DNA from: Phytoamicus setariae
GTDB lineage: Bacteria; Pseudomonadota; Alphaproteobacteria; Rhizobiales; Rhizobiaceae
Direction of reading: 5' to 3'
Length of the DNA: 64,000 nucleotides
Assembly: GCF_016722925.1 (NCBI RefSeq)
Contig: NZ_JAEQNC010000002.1
Span: 372,001-436,000, forward strand
In this document: one piece after another, positions 16,802 through 25,987 of the stretch
Layout: each line of letters begins with the position of its first letter
Numbering within the stretch: the first letter of the stretch is position 1
The notes under the pieces: model-generated
The model's database searches: none
Told to the model about the DNA's origin: nothing
The model's input: only the letters and a program-made list of their open reading frames with translations
Program-made: the position numbers and the translations under genes

Positions 16802-18358
16802 ATGAGTTTCTTTCGACGCGGTGATGACAAGGTCGGCGTGCGCGCCTCTTATGAAGGGCAGGAGCGGCCGATGGCTTCGACCATGCCTGCTGACAGCGGC
16901 CAGCCGCAGGGACAGTATGCGCCTTTGGAAACACGTGAATTTGAAGCGCTTGGTACGGCGATGGAGGAGCACGAACAGTCCTCCACCATGTTGCTCTCGG
17001 GCATTTCGACCGTACAGACCGGCTTGAGCGGGCTGATCGAGGATCACGGGCGCTCACTGCAGGAAGTTGGCCGGCTCCGTACCGAACATGCCCGCGTCAG
17101 CGCGATGCTCAAGCAGGAAACGTCCGCCCGTACCAGGCTGGATGAGGAAAGCGTACGCCTTGCCGCCGAAAACCGGGGCATGGCGTCCGACATTGCCCAG
17201 CTCCGGATCGAGGCCGATGTGTTCCGGCAGGAATTCACAAAGGTTCAGGCGCTGTATCAGGTCACCTCGGAAGAGCGGAATATATTCGAAGCGCGGCTGT
17301 TTGATGCCGAAGGCGAACTAAAAGCCCAGGTTCGCCAGTACGACGAAGCAGCGCTTCTGATGAAGCGCGCCCAGCAGGAGCTCGATGCGCGCAGCCGCGA
17401 ACTGACATCGATCCGCGAAAGGCTCGAAACGGAAACCACCGCGCATCAGTTGCTTGCCGAAACAACCCAGCGCGATGCGGCCAATCAGTCCCGTGAGATC
17501 GCGCGGCTCAATGAGGAGCGCGGCCAGTTGAAGGTCACGATGACCGAACAGGAAACGCTGGTCCGCAGCCTGCAGATGAACCTTGCCAATCTGCGCCAGG
17601 AGCTTGCGAGCATCGAAGAGCGGCACAAGCGTCTCGAGACGGAATTCGAGAACCTGCAAGCCACATCGGCGATGGAAAGCGCCCAGATGGCGAGCCGGCA
17701 GGAAGCGATGAATTCCAAGGTTATTCTCGCCGAAAAGCTTCTTGCCACCGCAAATGGCCGCAACCGGGTGACCGACGACGAACTGCATCTGGCAAAAGCC
17801 GAACTCAAGCGGGTCAAGACCGACCTCGCAACGCTGACCTCGCGCAGCGAGCGCTCCAACGAGGAGCTCGTGCGCTCCCGTTCGATCGGTTCCGAAAGCG
17901 AAGCGGCGCGTCGTGAACTCGCCTCGCAGTGCAACGAGCTGACCGCCCGACTGCGGGAAGTCGAGGAGAGCCGGGCCCGGCGTGATCGCGAGGCGGATTC
18001 GTTCAAACGCGAGATGGACGCACGCGCCGAGTCCGATCGCTTCGAGATCAGCCAGCTTAGGACAAGCCTCGAGATTGCACGCACGGAAGCTCGCCAATTG
18101 AAGACCGAACATGCCATCCTGACCGGCCAGTTGGAAGCCGCACGCGGCGACCGCTCGCGTATCGCCGCCGTCCCGTCGATACCTGAGCCAGCAGCAGATC
18201 CTCTGCAATGGACAGGTCGTTCCGAGACGACGCTGCCGATCATCGATATTTCTGAGAAGGCTTTGCGGGCCAGCAGCGCAGCGGTAGCGACGCTCGAAGG
18301 CGAACTGACGCTGCCGATGGATTCCAGCGGTCTGCCGCGGTTGCCGCCGGCCGAGTAA
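16802..18358 (+). CDS. Long coiled-coil protein (crescentin/filament-like candidate)
   Basis: The 518-residue product starts MSFFRRGDDKVG; a second in-frame ATG lies six bases upstream, and an AGGA site suits 16802. After about 45 disordered residues, nearly the whole chain (about 60-460) is heptad-rich, high in E, R, Q, L and A and free of Cys, i.e. a long coiled coil. The C-terminal 50 residues are Pro-rich and probably disordered. No enzyme motif is seen. The build (basic head, long rod, short tail) resembles bacterial intermediate-filament-like proteins such as crescentin and chromosome-partitioning-type annotations. Function is inferred only from shape. Placement next to aspS appears standard for rhizobia. 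Confidence 0.75.
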   Translation: MSFFRRGDDKVGVRASYEGQERPMASTMPADSGQPQGQYAPLETREFEALGTAMEEHEQSSTMLLSGISTVQTGLSGLIEDHGRSLQEVGRLRTEHARVSAMLKQETSARTRLDEESVRLAAENRGMASDIAQLRIEADVFRQEFTKVQALYQVTSEERNIFEARLFDAEGELKAQVRQYDEAALLMKRAQQELDARSRELTSIRERLETETTAHQLLAETTQRDAANQSREIARLNEERGQLKVTMTEQETLVRSLQMNLANLRQELASIEERHKRLETEFENLQATSAMESAQMASRQEAMNSKVILAEKLLATANGRNRVTDDELHLAKAELKRVKTDLATLTSRSERSNEELVRSRSIGSESEAARRELASQCNELTARLREVEESRARRDREADSFKREMDARAESDRFEISQLRTSLEIARTEARQLKTEHAILTGQLEAARGDRSRIAAVPSIPEPAADPLQWTGRSETTLPIIDISEKALRASSAAVATLEGELTLPMDSSGLPRLPPAE

Positions 18359-18387
18359 GCCATCGCAACGTCGCGATTGAATTCCAG

Positions 18388-18418
18388 AAGCCGGGGGCAT
18401 GACATGCCGCCGGCTTTT
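18388..18418 (+). terminator. Terminator of the coiled-coil gene
   Basis: A 13-bp stem (AAGCCGGGGGCAT / ATGCCGCCGGCTT, one central mismatch) with a 3-base loop, followed by TTTT. Confidence 0.75.
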
Positions 18419-18563
18419 GCATCTTCTGCCTGCGTGGCAGGGGCGGGCGCACGCCTTGCGCCTTGACAAATCGGGCGCATCATGCGCTTGTCCCGCCGGA
18501 TTTGAATTGGTCGGGAATCTCTCATTTTGCCCGGCTTCAAGATAAAGATTGCAGGACAAAACC

Positions 18564-20354
18564 ATGCACCGCTATCGCAGCCACACTTGCGCCGCCCTCC
18601 GAACCGCCGACGTCGGCTCCACCGTCCGCCTCTCTGGCTGGGTCCATCGCGTTCGCGATCACGGCGGCCTGCTTTTCATCGATCTGCGTGACCATTATGG
18701 CATGACGCAGGTCGTGGCCGATCCGGATTCTCCGGCTTTCAAGACGGCCGAGAAAGTGCGCGGCGAATGGGTGATCCGCATCGATGGCGTGGTCAAGGCG
18801 CGTTCGGAAGACACCATCAACAAGCATATGGCGACCGGCGAGATCGAGCTTTACGCACAGGAAATCGAAGTGCTGTCCGCCGCCAAGGAACTGCCACTGC
18901 CGGTATTCGGCGAGCCGGACTATCCGGAAGACGTGCGCCTGAAGTACCGCTTCCTCGACCTGCGTCGCGAAACCTTGCACAAGAACATCGTCAAGCGCAC
19001 CCAGATCATCTCTTCCATGCGCAACCGCATGAACGATGTGGGTTTCGCGGAATATTCGACCCCGATCCTGACTGCCTCTTCACCGGAAGGCGCGCGCGAC
19101 TTCCTCGTGCCGAGCCGTATCCATCCCGGCCAGTTTTTCGCCCTGCCGCAGGCGCCGCAGCAGTACAAGCAGCTGCTGATGGTGGCTGGTTTCGACCGCT
19201 ATTTCCAGATCGCGCCGTGCTTCCGTGACGAAGACCCGCGCGCCGACCGTCTGCCGGGCGAATTCTACCAGCTCGATCTCGAGATGAGCTTCGTGACCCA
19301 GGAAGATGTCTGGAACACCATGGAACCGGTGATGACCGGCGTGTTCGAGCAGTTTGCAGACGGCAAGCCGGTCACCAAGCAATGGCCACGCATTCCCTAC
19401 GACGAAGCGATCCGCAAGTATGGTTCCGACAAGCCGGATCTGCGCAACCCGATCGTCATGGAAAACGTCACCGAACACTTCGCCGGTTCGGGATTTAAGG
19501 TTTTCGCGGGCATGATCGCGTCCAACCCGAAGGTCGAAGTCTGGGCGATTCCGGCCAAGACTGGCGGTTCGCGCGCCTTCTGCGACCGCATGAATGCCTG
19601 GGCGCAGAGCCTTGGCCAGCCGGGCCTGGGCTACATCTTCTGGAAGGACGAGGACGGCAAGACGGCCGGCTCCGGTCCGCTTGCCAAGAACATCGGCGAA
19701 GAGCGCACGGATGCGGTTCGCACCCAGCTCGGGCTCGAAGCGGGCGATGCCTGCTTCTTCGTTGCCGGCGAGCCGTCGAAATTTTACAAGTTCGCGGGCG
19801 AGGCACGCACCAAGGCTGGTGAGGATCTCAACCTGGTCGACCGTGACCGTTTCGAGCTTTGCTGGATCATCGACTTCCCGTTCTACGAATGGAGCGAGGA
19901 AGAAAAGAAGGTCGATTTCGCCCACAATCCGTTCTCGATGCCGCAGGGTGGCCTCGAGGCGCTTGAGACCCAGGATCCGCTGACGCTCAAAGCCTACCAG
20001 TACGACGCGGTTTGCAACGGTTTCGAAATCGCCTCGGGCTCGATCCGTAACCAGTCGCCGGAACTGATGGTCAAGGCATTCGAACTTGTCGGCCTCAGCC
20101 AGTCGGATGTGGAAGAGCGCTTCGGCGGCATGTACCGGGCATTCCAGTACGGCGCGCCTCCGCATGGCGGCTGCGCATTCGGTATCGACCGCGTGGTGAT
20201 GCTGCTGGTCGGCGCCAAGAACCTGCGCGAGATCACGCTGTTCCCGATGAACCAGCAGGCGCAGGACCTGTTGATGAACGCACCGGCTCCGGCCATGCCC
20301 AAGCAGTTGATGGAACTGTCGCTGCGGGTCATTCCGCCGGTCAAGAAAGACTGA
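18564..20354 (+). CDS. aspS: Aspartyl-tRNA synthetase
   Basis: AspRS charges tRNA-Asp (and in many alphaproteobacteria also tRNA-Asn). The 596 residues have the bacterial layout: an OB-fold anticodon domain ([20 protein letters not shown]), class II motif 2 ([20 protein letters not shown]), a bacterial insertion (GAD) domain, and motif 3 ([14 protein letters not shown]). I start at ATG 18564 (MHRYRSHTC) rather than an in-frame TTG five codons earlier. The hairpin at 20376-20406 follows the stop. Confidence 0.97.
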   Translation: MHRYRSHTCAALRTADVGSTVRLSGWVHRVRDHGGLLFIDLRDHYGMTQVVADPDSPAFKTAEKVRGEWVIRIDGVVKARSEDTINKHMATGEIELYAQEIEVLSAAKELPLPVFGEPDYPEDVRLKYRFLDLRRETLHKNIVKRTQIISSMRNRMNDVGFAEYSTPILTASSPEGARDFLVPSRIHPGQFFALPQAPQQYKQLLMVAGFDRYFQIAPCFRDEDPRADRLPGEFYQLDLEMSFVTQEDVWNTMEPVMTGVFEQFADGKPVTKQWPRIPYDEAIRKYGSDKPDLRNPIVMENVTEHFAGSGFKVFAGMIASNPKVEVWAIPAKTGGSRAFCDRMNAWAQSLGQPGLGYIFWKDEDGKTAGSGPLAKNIGEERTDAVRTQLGLEAGDACFFVAGEPSKFYKFAGEARTKAGEDLNLVDRDRFELCWIIDFPFYEWSEEEKKVDFAHNPFSMPQGGLEALETQDPLTLKAYQYDAVCNGFEIASGSIRNQSPELMVKAFELVGLSQSDVEERFGGMYRAFQYGAPPHGGCAFGIDRVVMLLVGAKNLREITLFPMNQQAQDLLMNAPAPAMPKQLMELSLRVIPPVKKD

Positions 20355-20375
20355 GCCTTTGGCATGACGAAATTG

Positions 20376-20406
20376 AAATCCCGGCGCAATCGCCGGGATT
20401 TTCGTT
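20376..20406 (+). terminator. aspS terminator
   Basis: Perfect 11-bp stem AAATCCCGGCG/CGCCGGGATTT with a CAAT loop, followed by TCGTTT. Confidence 0.85.
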
Positions 20407-20421
20407 TGCGCTGTGGCCTGC

Positions 20422-20574
20422 TCACATCTCGATGTTCTGCTCCGAGGCGACTTCACCCCTGAGCTCGCGCGGATAGTATCCGAGCCGGAGATTGATGCCG
20501 TATTCGACATAGGCCTTCATGCAGGCCAGCATCTGCGACCAGCCCTCGCAGTTCATGTAAGAGCTCGTCGGGCC
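20422..20574 (-). pseudogene. 3' remnant of an SRPBCC (AHSA1-type) gene
   Basis: Read leftwards from about 20574 to TGA at 20422-20424, the frame gives a C-terminal segment of about 45-50 residues, including CEGWSQMLACMKAYVEYGIN. This is the typical last helix of the AHSA1/SRPBCC (START-like) family. A full domain needs about 150 residues, so the 5' two thirds are missing. Its broken end abuts the broken end of the ArsR remnant on the other strand. Confidence 0.55.
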
Positions 20575-20586
20575 GCGATCGTTTTC

Positions 20587-20754
20587 TCGCTACCGGTACT
20601 CGAGAGTGCCGGGCTGGTGATCGTGACCCGAGAGGGCCGCGAGCGTTGGAACCATCTCAACGCGCTTCCGATCCAGGAGCTTCACGACCGCTGGATCAGT
20701 CAATATGCCGGTCATGCCATGAACGTTCTCGCCGCCCTGCGCGATGAATTGTGA
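20587..20754 (+). pseudogene. 3' remnant of an ArsR-type regulator gene
   Basis: The frame from about 20587 to TGA 20752-20754 reads as the end of a winged-helix ArsR-family protein: SLPVLESAGLVIVTREGRER, then a segment like the usual LNALPIQEL-HDRW tail. The helix-turn-helix and N-terminus are absent. ArsR regulators often pair with SRPBCC genes, and a 3' SRPBCC fragment lies immediately upstream on the opposite strand. A single deletion between two divergent genes would explain both. Confidence 0.55.
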
Positions 20755-20858
20755 ACGTCGTACTCGGAAGCCATCAGCAGAGCCAATGGGGGCCGGCATT
20801 GCTCACACGCGAGATCCCGGCTAAACAAAAGCATATGCTTTTCGAGGAGTGGGGTTTG

Positions 20859-21341
20859 ATGTGGTCCGAGGCTGCAGCGCGGCTGAAGGCGGCTTTCACG
20901 CGTGTTGTCGCCTCCGCGGTCGCCGCCGCTCTGGCGTACTGGCTGGCGCGCGCGCTGCTCGGCCAGCCGCGGCCGATCTTCGCCGCGATTACAGCCATCA
21001 TTTGCCTGGCGCCCGGCATCCTCAATCATTTCCGCCAGAGCGTTAATTTGCTGATCGGTGTCACGATCGGCATCGTCATGGGCGAACTTGTGTTCCTCAT
21101 TCCGCAGGAAATTGGTGAACTGCGCATAGCCATTGCGGTGTTTGTCGCAATGTTCCTCGGCTCCGCGCTCAGTCCGCTTCCTGTCGTGCCCATACAGGCG
21201 GGTGTTTCCGCCTTGCTCGTTATCCTGATGGGGCCGCAGACCGCAGGGGTGCCGCGTTTTCTCGACGTCATTATCGGCATCGTGGTTGGCCTGACGATCG
21301 CCGTCGTGTTTTTCCGAAGCCGGCTGAAGATCAGTGACTGA
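20859..21341 (+). CDS. FUSC-like small membrane protein, copy 1
   Basis: The 160-residue product has about five or six membrane segments and the FUSC_2/aromatic-acid-exporter-like core (IFAAITAIICLAPGILNHF, then QAGVSALLVILMGPQ and a C-terminal VVFFRSRL). I choose ATG 20859 (MWSEAAARLKAAF) because AGGAG precedes it; an in-frame ATG at 20835 is possible. Full FUSC proteins are much longer, so this is a compact single-domain form that may dimerise with its neighbour. Substrate unknown. A paralogue follows 129 bp downstream. Confidence 0.75.
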   Translation: MWSEAAARLKAAFTRVVASAVAAALAYWLARALLGQPRPIFAAITAIICLAPGILNHFRQSVNLLIGVTIGIVMGELVFLIPQEIGELRIAIAVFVAMFLGSALSPLPVVPIQAGVSALLVILMGPQTAGVPRFLDVIIGIVVGLTIAVVFFRSRLKISD

Positions 21342-21470
21342 GGTTCCGTCGCAGGTATTCTCCAGCGACTGCACGGAATCTTGCATTGGCATTCCGCTGG
21401 TCGGCCGACATTGTCGTGGTCTGCGATTTCGACCAGGATGGCCGAGTGTTCTTCGGGAGGGTGCTGGCTG

Positions 21471-21956
21471 ATGTGGTTGTTCGAAGCCATCGCGCATATG
21501 AAGGCCGCTTTTACGCGTGTGCTGGCCTCGGCAATTGCTGCCGGGCTTGCCTATTGGCTGGCCAATCTTCTGCTCGGCCACAATCAGCCGATTTTTGCGG
21601 CGATCAGCGCCATCATTTGTCTCGCACCGGGCGTGCTCAATCATTTTCGCCAGAGCATCAATCTGCTTGCCGGCGTTTCGATCGGCATTCTTTGCGGCGG
21701 GCTGATATTTCGTATTCCCTACGACCTCGGCGAACTCCGATTTGCGATTGCGGCCTTTGTCTCCATGTTGATTGCTTCGGCCTTCAACATGGCTTCGACG
21801 GTATCTATCCAGGCAGGCGCGTCCGCCTTGCTGGTCATCTTGCTTGGGCCCGAGAACGCGGGTCTCAGCCGTTTTCTCGACCTCGTGATCGGAGTGGCGA
21901 TAGGCATGTCATTTGCCATTATCTTCTTTCGTTCCCGCTTCGACTTGCAAGATTGA
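21471..21956 (+). CDS. FUSC-like small membrane protein, copy 2
   Basis: The 161-residue paralogue of the preceding gene matches it along its whole length (MKAAFTRVLASAIAAGLAYW, IFAAISAIICLAPGVLNHF, QAGASALLVILLGPE, FAIIFFRSRF). ATG 21471 follows GGGAGG. The tandem arrangement shows local duplication. The copies have diverged in the middle (GGLIFRIPYDLGELRFAIA here against GELVFLIPQEIGELRIAIA), which fits a heteromeric pair more than a recent duplicate. Function is unknown; the FUSC family includes fusaric and aromatic acid exporters. Confidence 0.75.
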   Translation: MWLFEAIAHMKAAFTRVLASAIAAGLAYWLANLLLGHNQPIFAAISAIICLAPGVLNHFRQSINLLAGVSIGILCGGLIFRIPYDLGELRFAIAAFVSMLIASAFNMASTVSIQAGASALLVILLGPENAGLSRFLDLVIGVAIGMSFAIIFFRSRFDLQD

Positions 21957-22168
21957 CGTCAATGCTCCGAGCCTTCCGGTGCAACATCGCGCATGATTGG
22001 GTGCGGGTTCCCGGCTAGCATGGCTACGGCTGCCTTATGATCTCCTGAAATCCCCGAATTTGTCAGGATTCCGCCCATGTCCCGTCGAAATTCAGCGGTG
22101 ATTGAGCCGCAATCCCCCTGCAACCTCCGCGATGCGGGTTACCCGCTTTGATATGACAGGGGAAATTC

Positions 22169-23614
22169 ATGACCACACAGGACGAAGCAGACCGGGAAGC
22201 GGATTTGCCGCCACCCGATTTCACCAACCAGCGGGAGCAAGGACGGCCGGGCTCATTTGCCGCGTTCATGCGCCTGCCGGGCGTCAAGTTCATCATCGTC
22301 GGCATTATTTCGGTAATGCTCCTGGTACCCACGCTGCTCGTCTGGGCGATGGTGGAGGAGCGCAGCCAGCGCGCCACCGAAGTCTCCCAGAAGATCGCCG
22401 CCGGCTGGGGTGGTGAGCAGGTCGTCAATGGGCCGTATCTGGCCGTACCGATCAGTGTCAATCGCAGTCATACCAATCAGAACGGCAGCGTGACCTGGCA
22501 ACGAGAGACCGAATGGATGCTGTTGATGCCGGAAGAGCTGAACATCGACACGACGCTTGTCACCGAAGCGCGCAAGCTGTCGATCTATTCGCTGCCGGTC
22601 TATAATGCAAAATTGTCCATCAGGGGTGCGTTTGCCGCATCGATGAAGGATAACCTTGCCCGGCTGGAAGGTACGCCCGATCTGGACAATGCTTTTCTGG
22701 TCATGAACATCGGCGATATCACGGGTATTCGCTCCGACGCCGAGATCCGTTTCGACGATGACGTGGCACAGGCCTTCGAACCGGGCATGAAGGGCATCGT
22801 GTCGTCCAGGCCCAGTTTCAGCTCATACCAGTACGGCGATCCCCAGCGTTCGGAGACCGGCATCAACAGGCCGGTCACCAGAGCGATGATCGAAAAGGGC
22901 TTTGCCTTTGATATGGAGCTGTCGCTCAATGGCTCGGGACGCTTGTCGGTGGCGCCCGCGGGCCAGACCACCAGGCTCGAGGTCGCCGCAAACTGGCCCG
23001 ATCCGGGCTTTGAAGGTCTCTATCTTCCCGAAAGCAAGACCATCGACGCGAAGGGCTTCAAGGCGGGATGGACCATACCCTATCTGGCGCGCGGCATCGA
23101 CAAGGTGTCGTGGGGGCAGGCAATGCCGCTAGCCGGCAATCTGATGTCGGTCAATCTGGTGGAGCCGGTCAAATTCTACCAGATCGTTTCGCGTACTCTG
23201 AAATATTCGATTGGCTTTATCTCGTTGATGTTCTTTGCGGTTTTCATCATCGAGCTGAAAAGCGGGCGCATGGTCCACTGGGTTCAGTATGTGTTGACCG
23301 GGCTGGCGCTGATCATCTTCTACATCCTGCTTCTGGCACTTTCGGAACATGTCGGCTTTGCGAGCGCCTACAGCATCGCTGCCATCGCCACGACGTTGCT
23401 GATCGCAACTTATGTCGGGTCGGTAACCGCAAGCCGGAAAAGCGGGCTTTCTCTGGCCGCGGTGCTGGGGCTGACTTATGCGGTGATGTATCTCATCCTG
23501 CGCGAGGACGAATATGCTCTGCTCGCCGGGGCGATCATCTCTTTCGTAACGATCGCCGTTACGATGTATTTCACCCGCAACATTGACTGGTCGGGAGCCA
23601 AGCAATCGCGGTGA
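22169..23614 (+). CDS. creD: CreD-like inner-membrane protein
   Basis: The 481 residues match the CreD family: one N-terminal membrane segment (about residues 36-60), a large periplasmic domain (about 60-340), then five or six C-terminal segments. Family marks include the VRQ/ERSQRATEV-type start and RTLKYSIGFISLMFFAVFI. In enterobacteria creD belongs to the CreBC regulon and affects colicin tolerance and envelope integrity. No creBC genes are adjacent here. A GC-rich hairpin lies just past the stop. Confidence 0.88.
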   Translation: MTTQDEADREADLPPPDFTNQREQGRPGSFAAFMRLPGVKFIIVGIISVMLLVPTLLVWAMVEERSQRATEVSQKIAAGWGGEQVVNGPYLAVPISVNRSHTNQNGSVTWQRETEWMLLMPEELNIDTTLVTEARKLSIYSLPVYNAKLSIRGAFAASMKDNLARLEGTPDLDNAFLVMNIGDITGIRSDAEIRFDDDVAQAFEPGMKGIVSSRPSFSSYQYGDPQRSETGINRPVTRAMIEKGFAFDMELSLNGSGRLSVAPAGQTTRLEVAANWPDPGFEGLYLPESKTIDAKGFKAGWTIPYLARGIDKVSWGQAMPLAGNLMSVNLVEPVKFYQIVSRTLKYSIGFISLMFFAVFIIELKSGRMVHWVQYVLTGLALIIFYILLLALSEHVGFASAYSIAAIATTLLIATYVGSVTASRKSGLSLAAVLGLTYAVMYLILREDEYALLAGAIISFVTIAVTMYFTRNIDWSGAKQSR

Positions 23615-23927
23615 ATGCAATTCCCGGGCGGTTAACGCCGCCCGGGATATGAGTTATCGGGATCATTAGCGCATTCAAAACATTCGATTTTTAATAGAAC
23701 GGAAACTGTTTCGAGCTACGTCTCGGTAGACAGGGCACGGCTTTTTGCATGATGGCAATTTCAGACTGTCATTGCTTACCAAATCAGTTTGGCAAGGGAT
23801 ATTATCCAGCATTCATGCTCCATCCGCCCGAGTTTCGTGCGGGATCTCGCTCGGACGATTTCCCGCGACGTTTTCGCCAAGACCACCATGCATGCCGATA
23901 GTATTCCTGCACTCAAAGGGAATATTC
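23615..23927. other. Intergenic region creD / chemotaxis receptor
   Basis: This 313-base stretch contains a perfect 10-bp inverted repeat, TCCCGGGCGG/CCGCCCGGGA (23622-23631 / 23638-23647), without a T-run, probably ending creD transcription. The rest is the promoter and leader of the receptor gene; I see no clear -35/-10 pair and no gene. Confidence 0.5.
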
Positions 23928-25868
23928 ATGTCATTTCTCCAGAACGCCAGCATCAGGACAAAGATCCTGTCCCTCATCCTGCCCATCTGCCTTGTCGGCA
24001 TTGGCGGCGCGGCGATCATCTCCACGCAATACAAACAGGCCGACGCAGTATATTTGGATTTCATCACGACCGATGAAGTGGCGAGCGTCGAAATGCTGCG
24101 CGTCAACAGGAACATCCAGGCGATGGGCTACCGCGCCTACCAGGCGATCGTTTACGACGCCTCGGAGGATTTCTACGCGGGCATCATCGAGCAGTACCGG
24201 AGAAACACGAAGCAAGTTGACGAGCGCCTGACGTTGGTCAAGACGCTCGTGCCTGAACATGGCGAAGCCGTAGACGCCTTCCGCAAACGCGCGCTGGATA
24301 TCATCAAGATCAGCGACAGGGTCATCGACCTTGCCTCGGTCGGCAGCGATGTCGAGGCGCAATCCTCCATGACCAAGGCAGACCGGTTGATCGCCCCCCT
24401 GGAAGAAGATATCCGCACATGGCTGACCGATTATCTCGCGCATGTGAAGGCGCGCAGCCAGGAGCTGTCCGCCCAGACCGCCTCCACCATCCTCTATTCG
24501 TTGCTGGGCCTCGGTGCAGTCTTCGCCCTGGCCATCGCCGCAGCCCTCTTCGTTACCAGCCGTGGCATCACTACGCCCATTGCTGGCCTGCGCGAACGGA
24601 TGGCGACGCTGGCAGCCGGCGAGACGGATGCGGAAATCGCCGGCCTCGGTCGACGCGACGAGCTCGGCGACATGGCCAAGGCCGTTGCAGTTTTCAAGGA
24701 CAATGCTGTCGCCAAGGTCGCCATGGAGCGGCAGGCGGAAGCAAACCGTTCCCTGAGCGAAAAGGAGCGTCTGGAGCGTGAAGAGCAAAAGGCTCGCGAA
24801 GCCGCAGAGTCCAAATTGGCAGTAGATGCCCTTGCGACCGGCCTTGGACGCCTTGCCGATGGCGACGTGGCCTATCGCATCAATACGCCGTTCGTAGCCC
24901 GGCTCGACAACCTTCGCAATGACTTCAACAATTCACTCGAGAAGTTGAACATCGCCTTGCGGGCCGTCGGCGACAATGCCCGTGGCATCGATGCAGGTTC
25001 CAACGAGATCCGCTCGGCAGCCGACGACATGTCCAAGCGAACCGAACAGCAGGCGGCCTCGGTCGAGGAAACCGCGGCAGCCCTTGAACAGATCACCACG
25101 ACGGTCAAGGACTCCACGCGTCGCGCCGAAGAAGCGGGTGCGCTGGTGGCACGTGCCAAGGCCGGTGCGGAAAAATCGGGCGAAGTGGTTCGCCGCGCGG
25201 TGCAGGCCATGCAGGGGATCGAAAAGTCATCTGGCGAGATCGGCAACATCATCGGCGTCATCGACGAAATCGCCTTCCAGACCAATCTGCTTGCCCTCAA
25301 TGCGGGTGTCGAGGCGGCACGCGCCGGTGACGCAGGCAAGGGCTTTGCCGTCGTGGCCCAGGAGGTGAGGGAACTCGCCCAGCGTTCAGCGAATGCAGCC
25401 AAGGAAATCAAGGCGCTGATCAACACGTCCGGCCAGCAGGTCAAAGCCGGCGTGGAACTCGTCGGCGAGACTGGAACCGCACTCGAACTGATCGTCAACG
25501 AGGTCCAGGAAATCAACCAGCACGTCAACGCGATCGTGGAATCGGCCAGGGAACAGTCTGTCGGCCTTCAGGAAATCAACACGGCAGTCAACACCATGGA
25601 CCAGGGCACGCAGCAGAACGCGGCGATGGTCGAGCAGTCGACGGCGGCAAGCCACAGCCTCGCAAGGGAAGCGTCGAGCCTCAATCAATTGCTCTCGCAG
25701 TTCAAGCTTGGTGGCGAAGCCAGGTCCGCAGCGGTCGTCAGGGTCGCGACGGACGTTTCCCGACCCGCGCCGTCTCCGGCTCGCGCGCTCAGCAGCCGGC
25801 TTGCCAATGCTTTCGGCGGCCGGGCGTCCGCCGCTGCGGTGCAAGACCAGTCCTGGGAAGAGTTCTGA
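23928..25868 (+). CDS. Methyl-accepting chemotaxis protein
   Basis: The 646-residue receptor starts at [14 protein letters not shown] (GGGA-type site). An N-terminal membrane segment (about 12-30) is followed by a helical periplasmic sensor (about 35-175), a second membrane segment (about 187-210), HAMP-type linkers, and a signalling domain. The hairpin tip is [20 protein letters not shown], about 445-464. The last residues, SWEEF, match the CheR/CheB-docking pentapeptide (xWxxF), so adaptation by methylation is expected. The ligand is unknown. No other che genes are in the window. A hairpin with a T-run follows at 25891-25920. Confidence 0.95.
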   Translation: MSFLQNASIRTKILSLILPICLVGIGGAAIISTQYKQADAVYLDFITTDEVASVEMLRVNRNIQAMGYRAYQAIVYDASEDFYAGIIEQYRRNTKQVDERLTLVKTLVPEHGEAVDAFRKRALDIIKISDRVIDLASVGSDVEAQSSMTKADRLIAPLEEDIRTWLTDYLAHVKARSQELSAQTASTILYSLLGLGAVFALAIAAALFVTSRGITTPIAGLRERMATLAAGETDAEIAGLGRRDELGDMAKAVAVFKDNAVAKVAMERQAEANRSLSEKERLEREEQKAREAAESKLAVDALATGLGRLADGDVAYRINTPFVARLDNLRNDFNNSLEKLNIALRAVGDNARGIDAGSNEIRSAADDMSKRTEQQAASVEETAAALEQITTTVKDSTRRAEEAGALVARAKAGAEKSGEVVRRAVQAMQGIEKSSGEIGNIIGVIDEIAFQTNLLALNAGVEAARAGDAGKGFAVVAQEVRELAQRSANAAKEIKALINTSGQQVKAGVELVGETGTALELIVNEVQEINQHVNAIVESAREQSVGLQEINTAVNTMDQGTQQNAAMVEQSTAASHSLAREASSLNQLLSQFKLGGEARSAAVVRVATDVSRPAPSPARALSSRLANAFGGRASAAAVQDQSWEEF

Positions 25869-25890
25869 TCCGCGCATTCGGTGCAATCAG

Positions 25891-25920
25891 AAAAGGGCCG
25901 TGCAAAGCGCGGCCCTTTTC
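25891..25920 (+). terminator. Terminator of the chemotaxis receptor gene
   Basis: Perfect 10-bp stem AAAAGGGCCG (25891-25900) / CGGCCCTTTT (25910-25919) with a T-run. Confidence 0.85.
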
Positions 25921-25932
25921 ATTTGCACAAAG

Positions 25933-25962
25933 AAAAACCCGGGAGGCGGACCTCCCGGGTTT
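25933..25962 (-). terminator. Terminator of the leftward exported-protein gene
   Basis: Perfect 12-bp stem (25935-25946 / 25951-25962, AAACCCGGGAGG with a 4-base loop). On the minus strand it continues into TTTCT, so it ends the leftward transcript of the exported-protein gene. Confidence 0.8.
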
Positions 25963-25987
25963 GAATAGCTCGAGCTGTAAAACGCGG

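Noticed and set aside
19080-20510. 476-codon open frame opposite aspS
   Set aside because: Antisense shadow; its end also crosses the aspS terminator.
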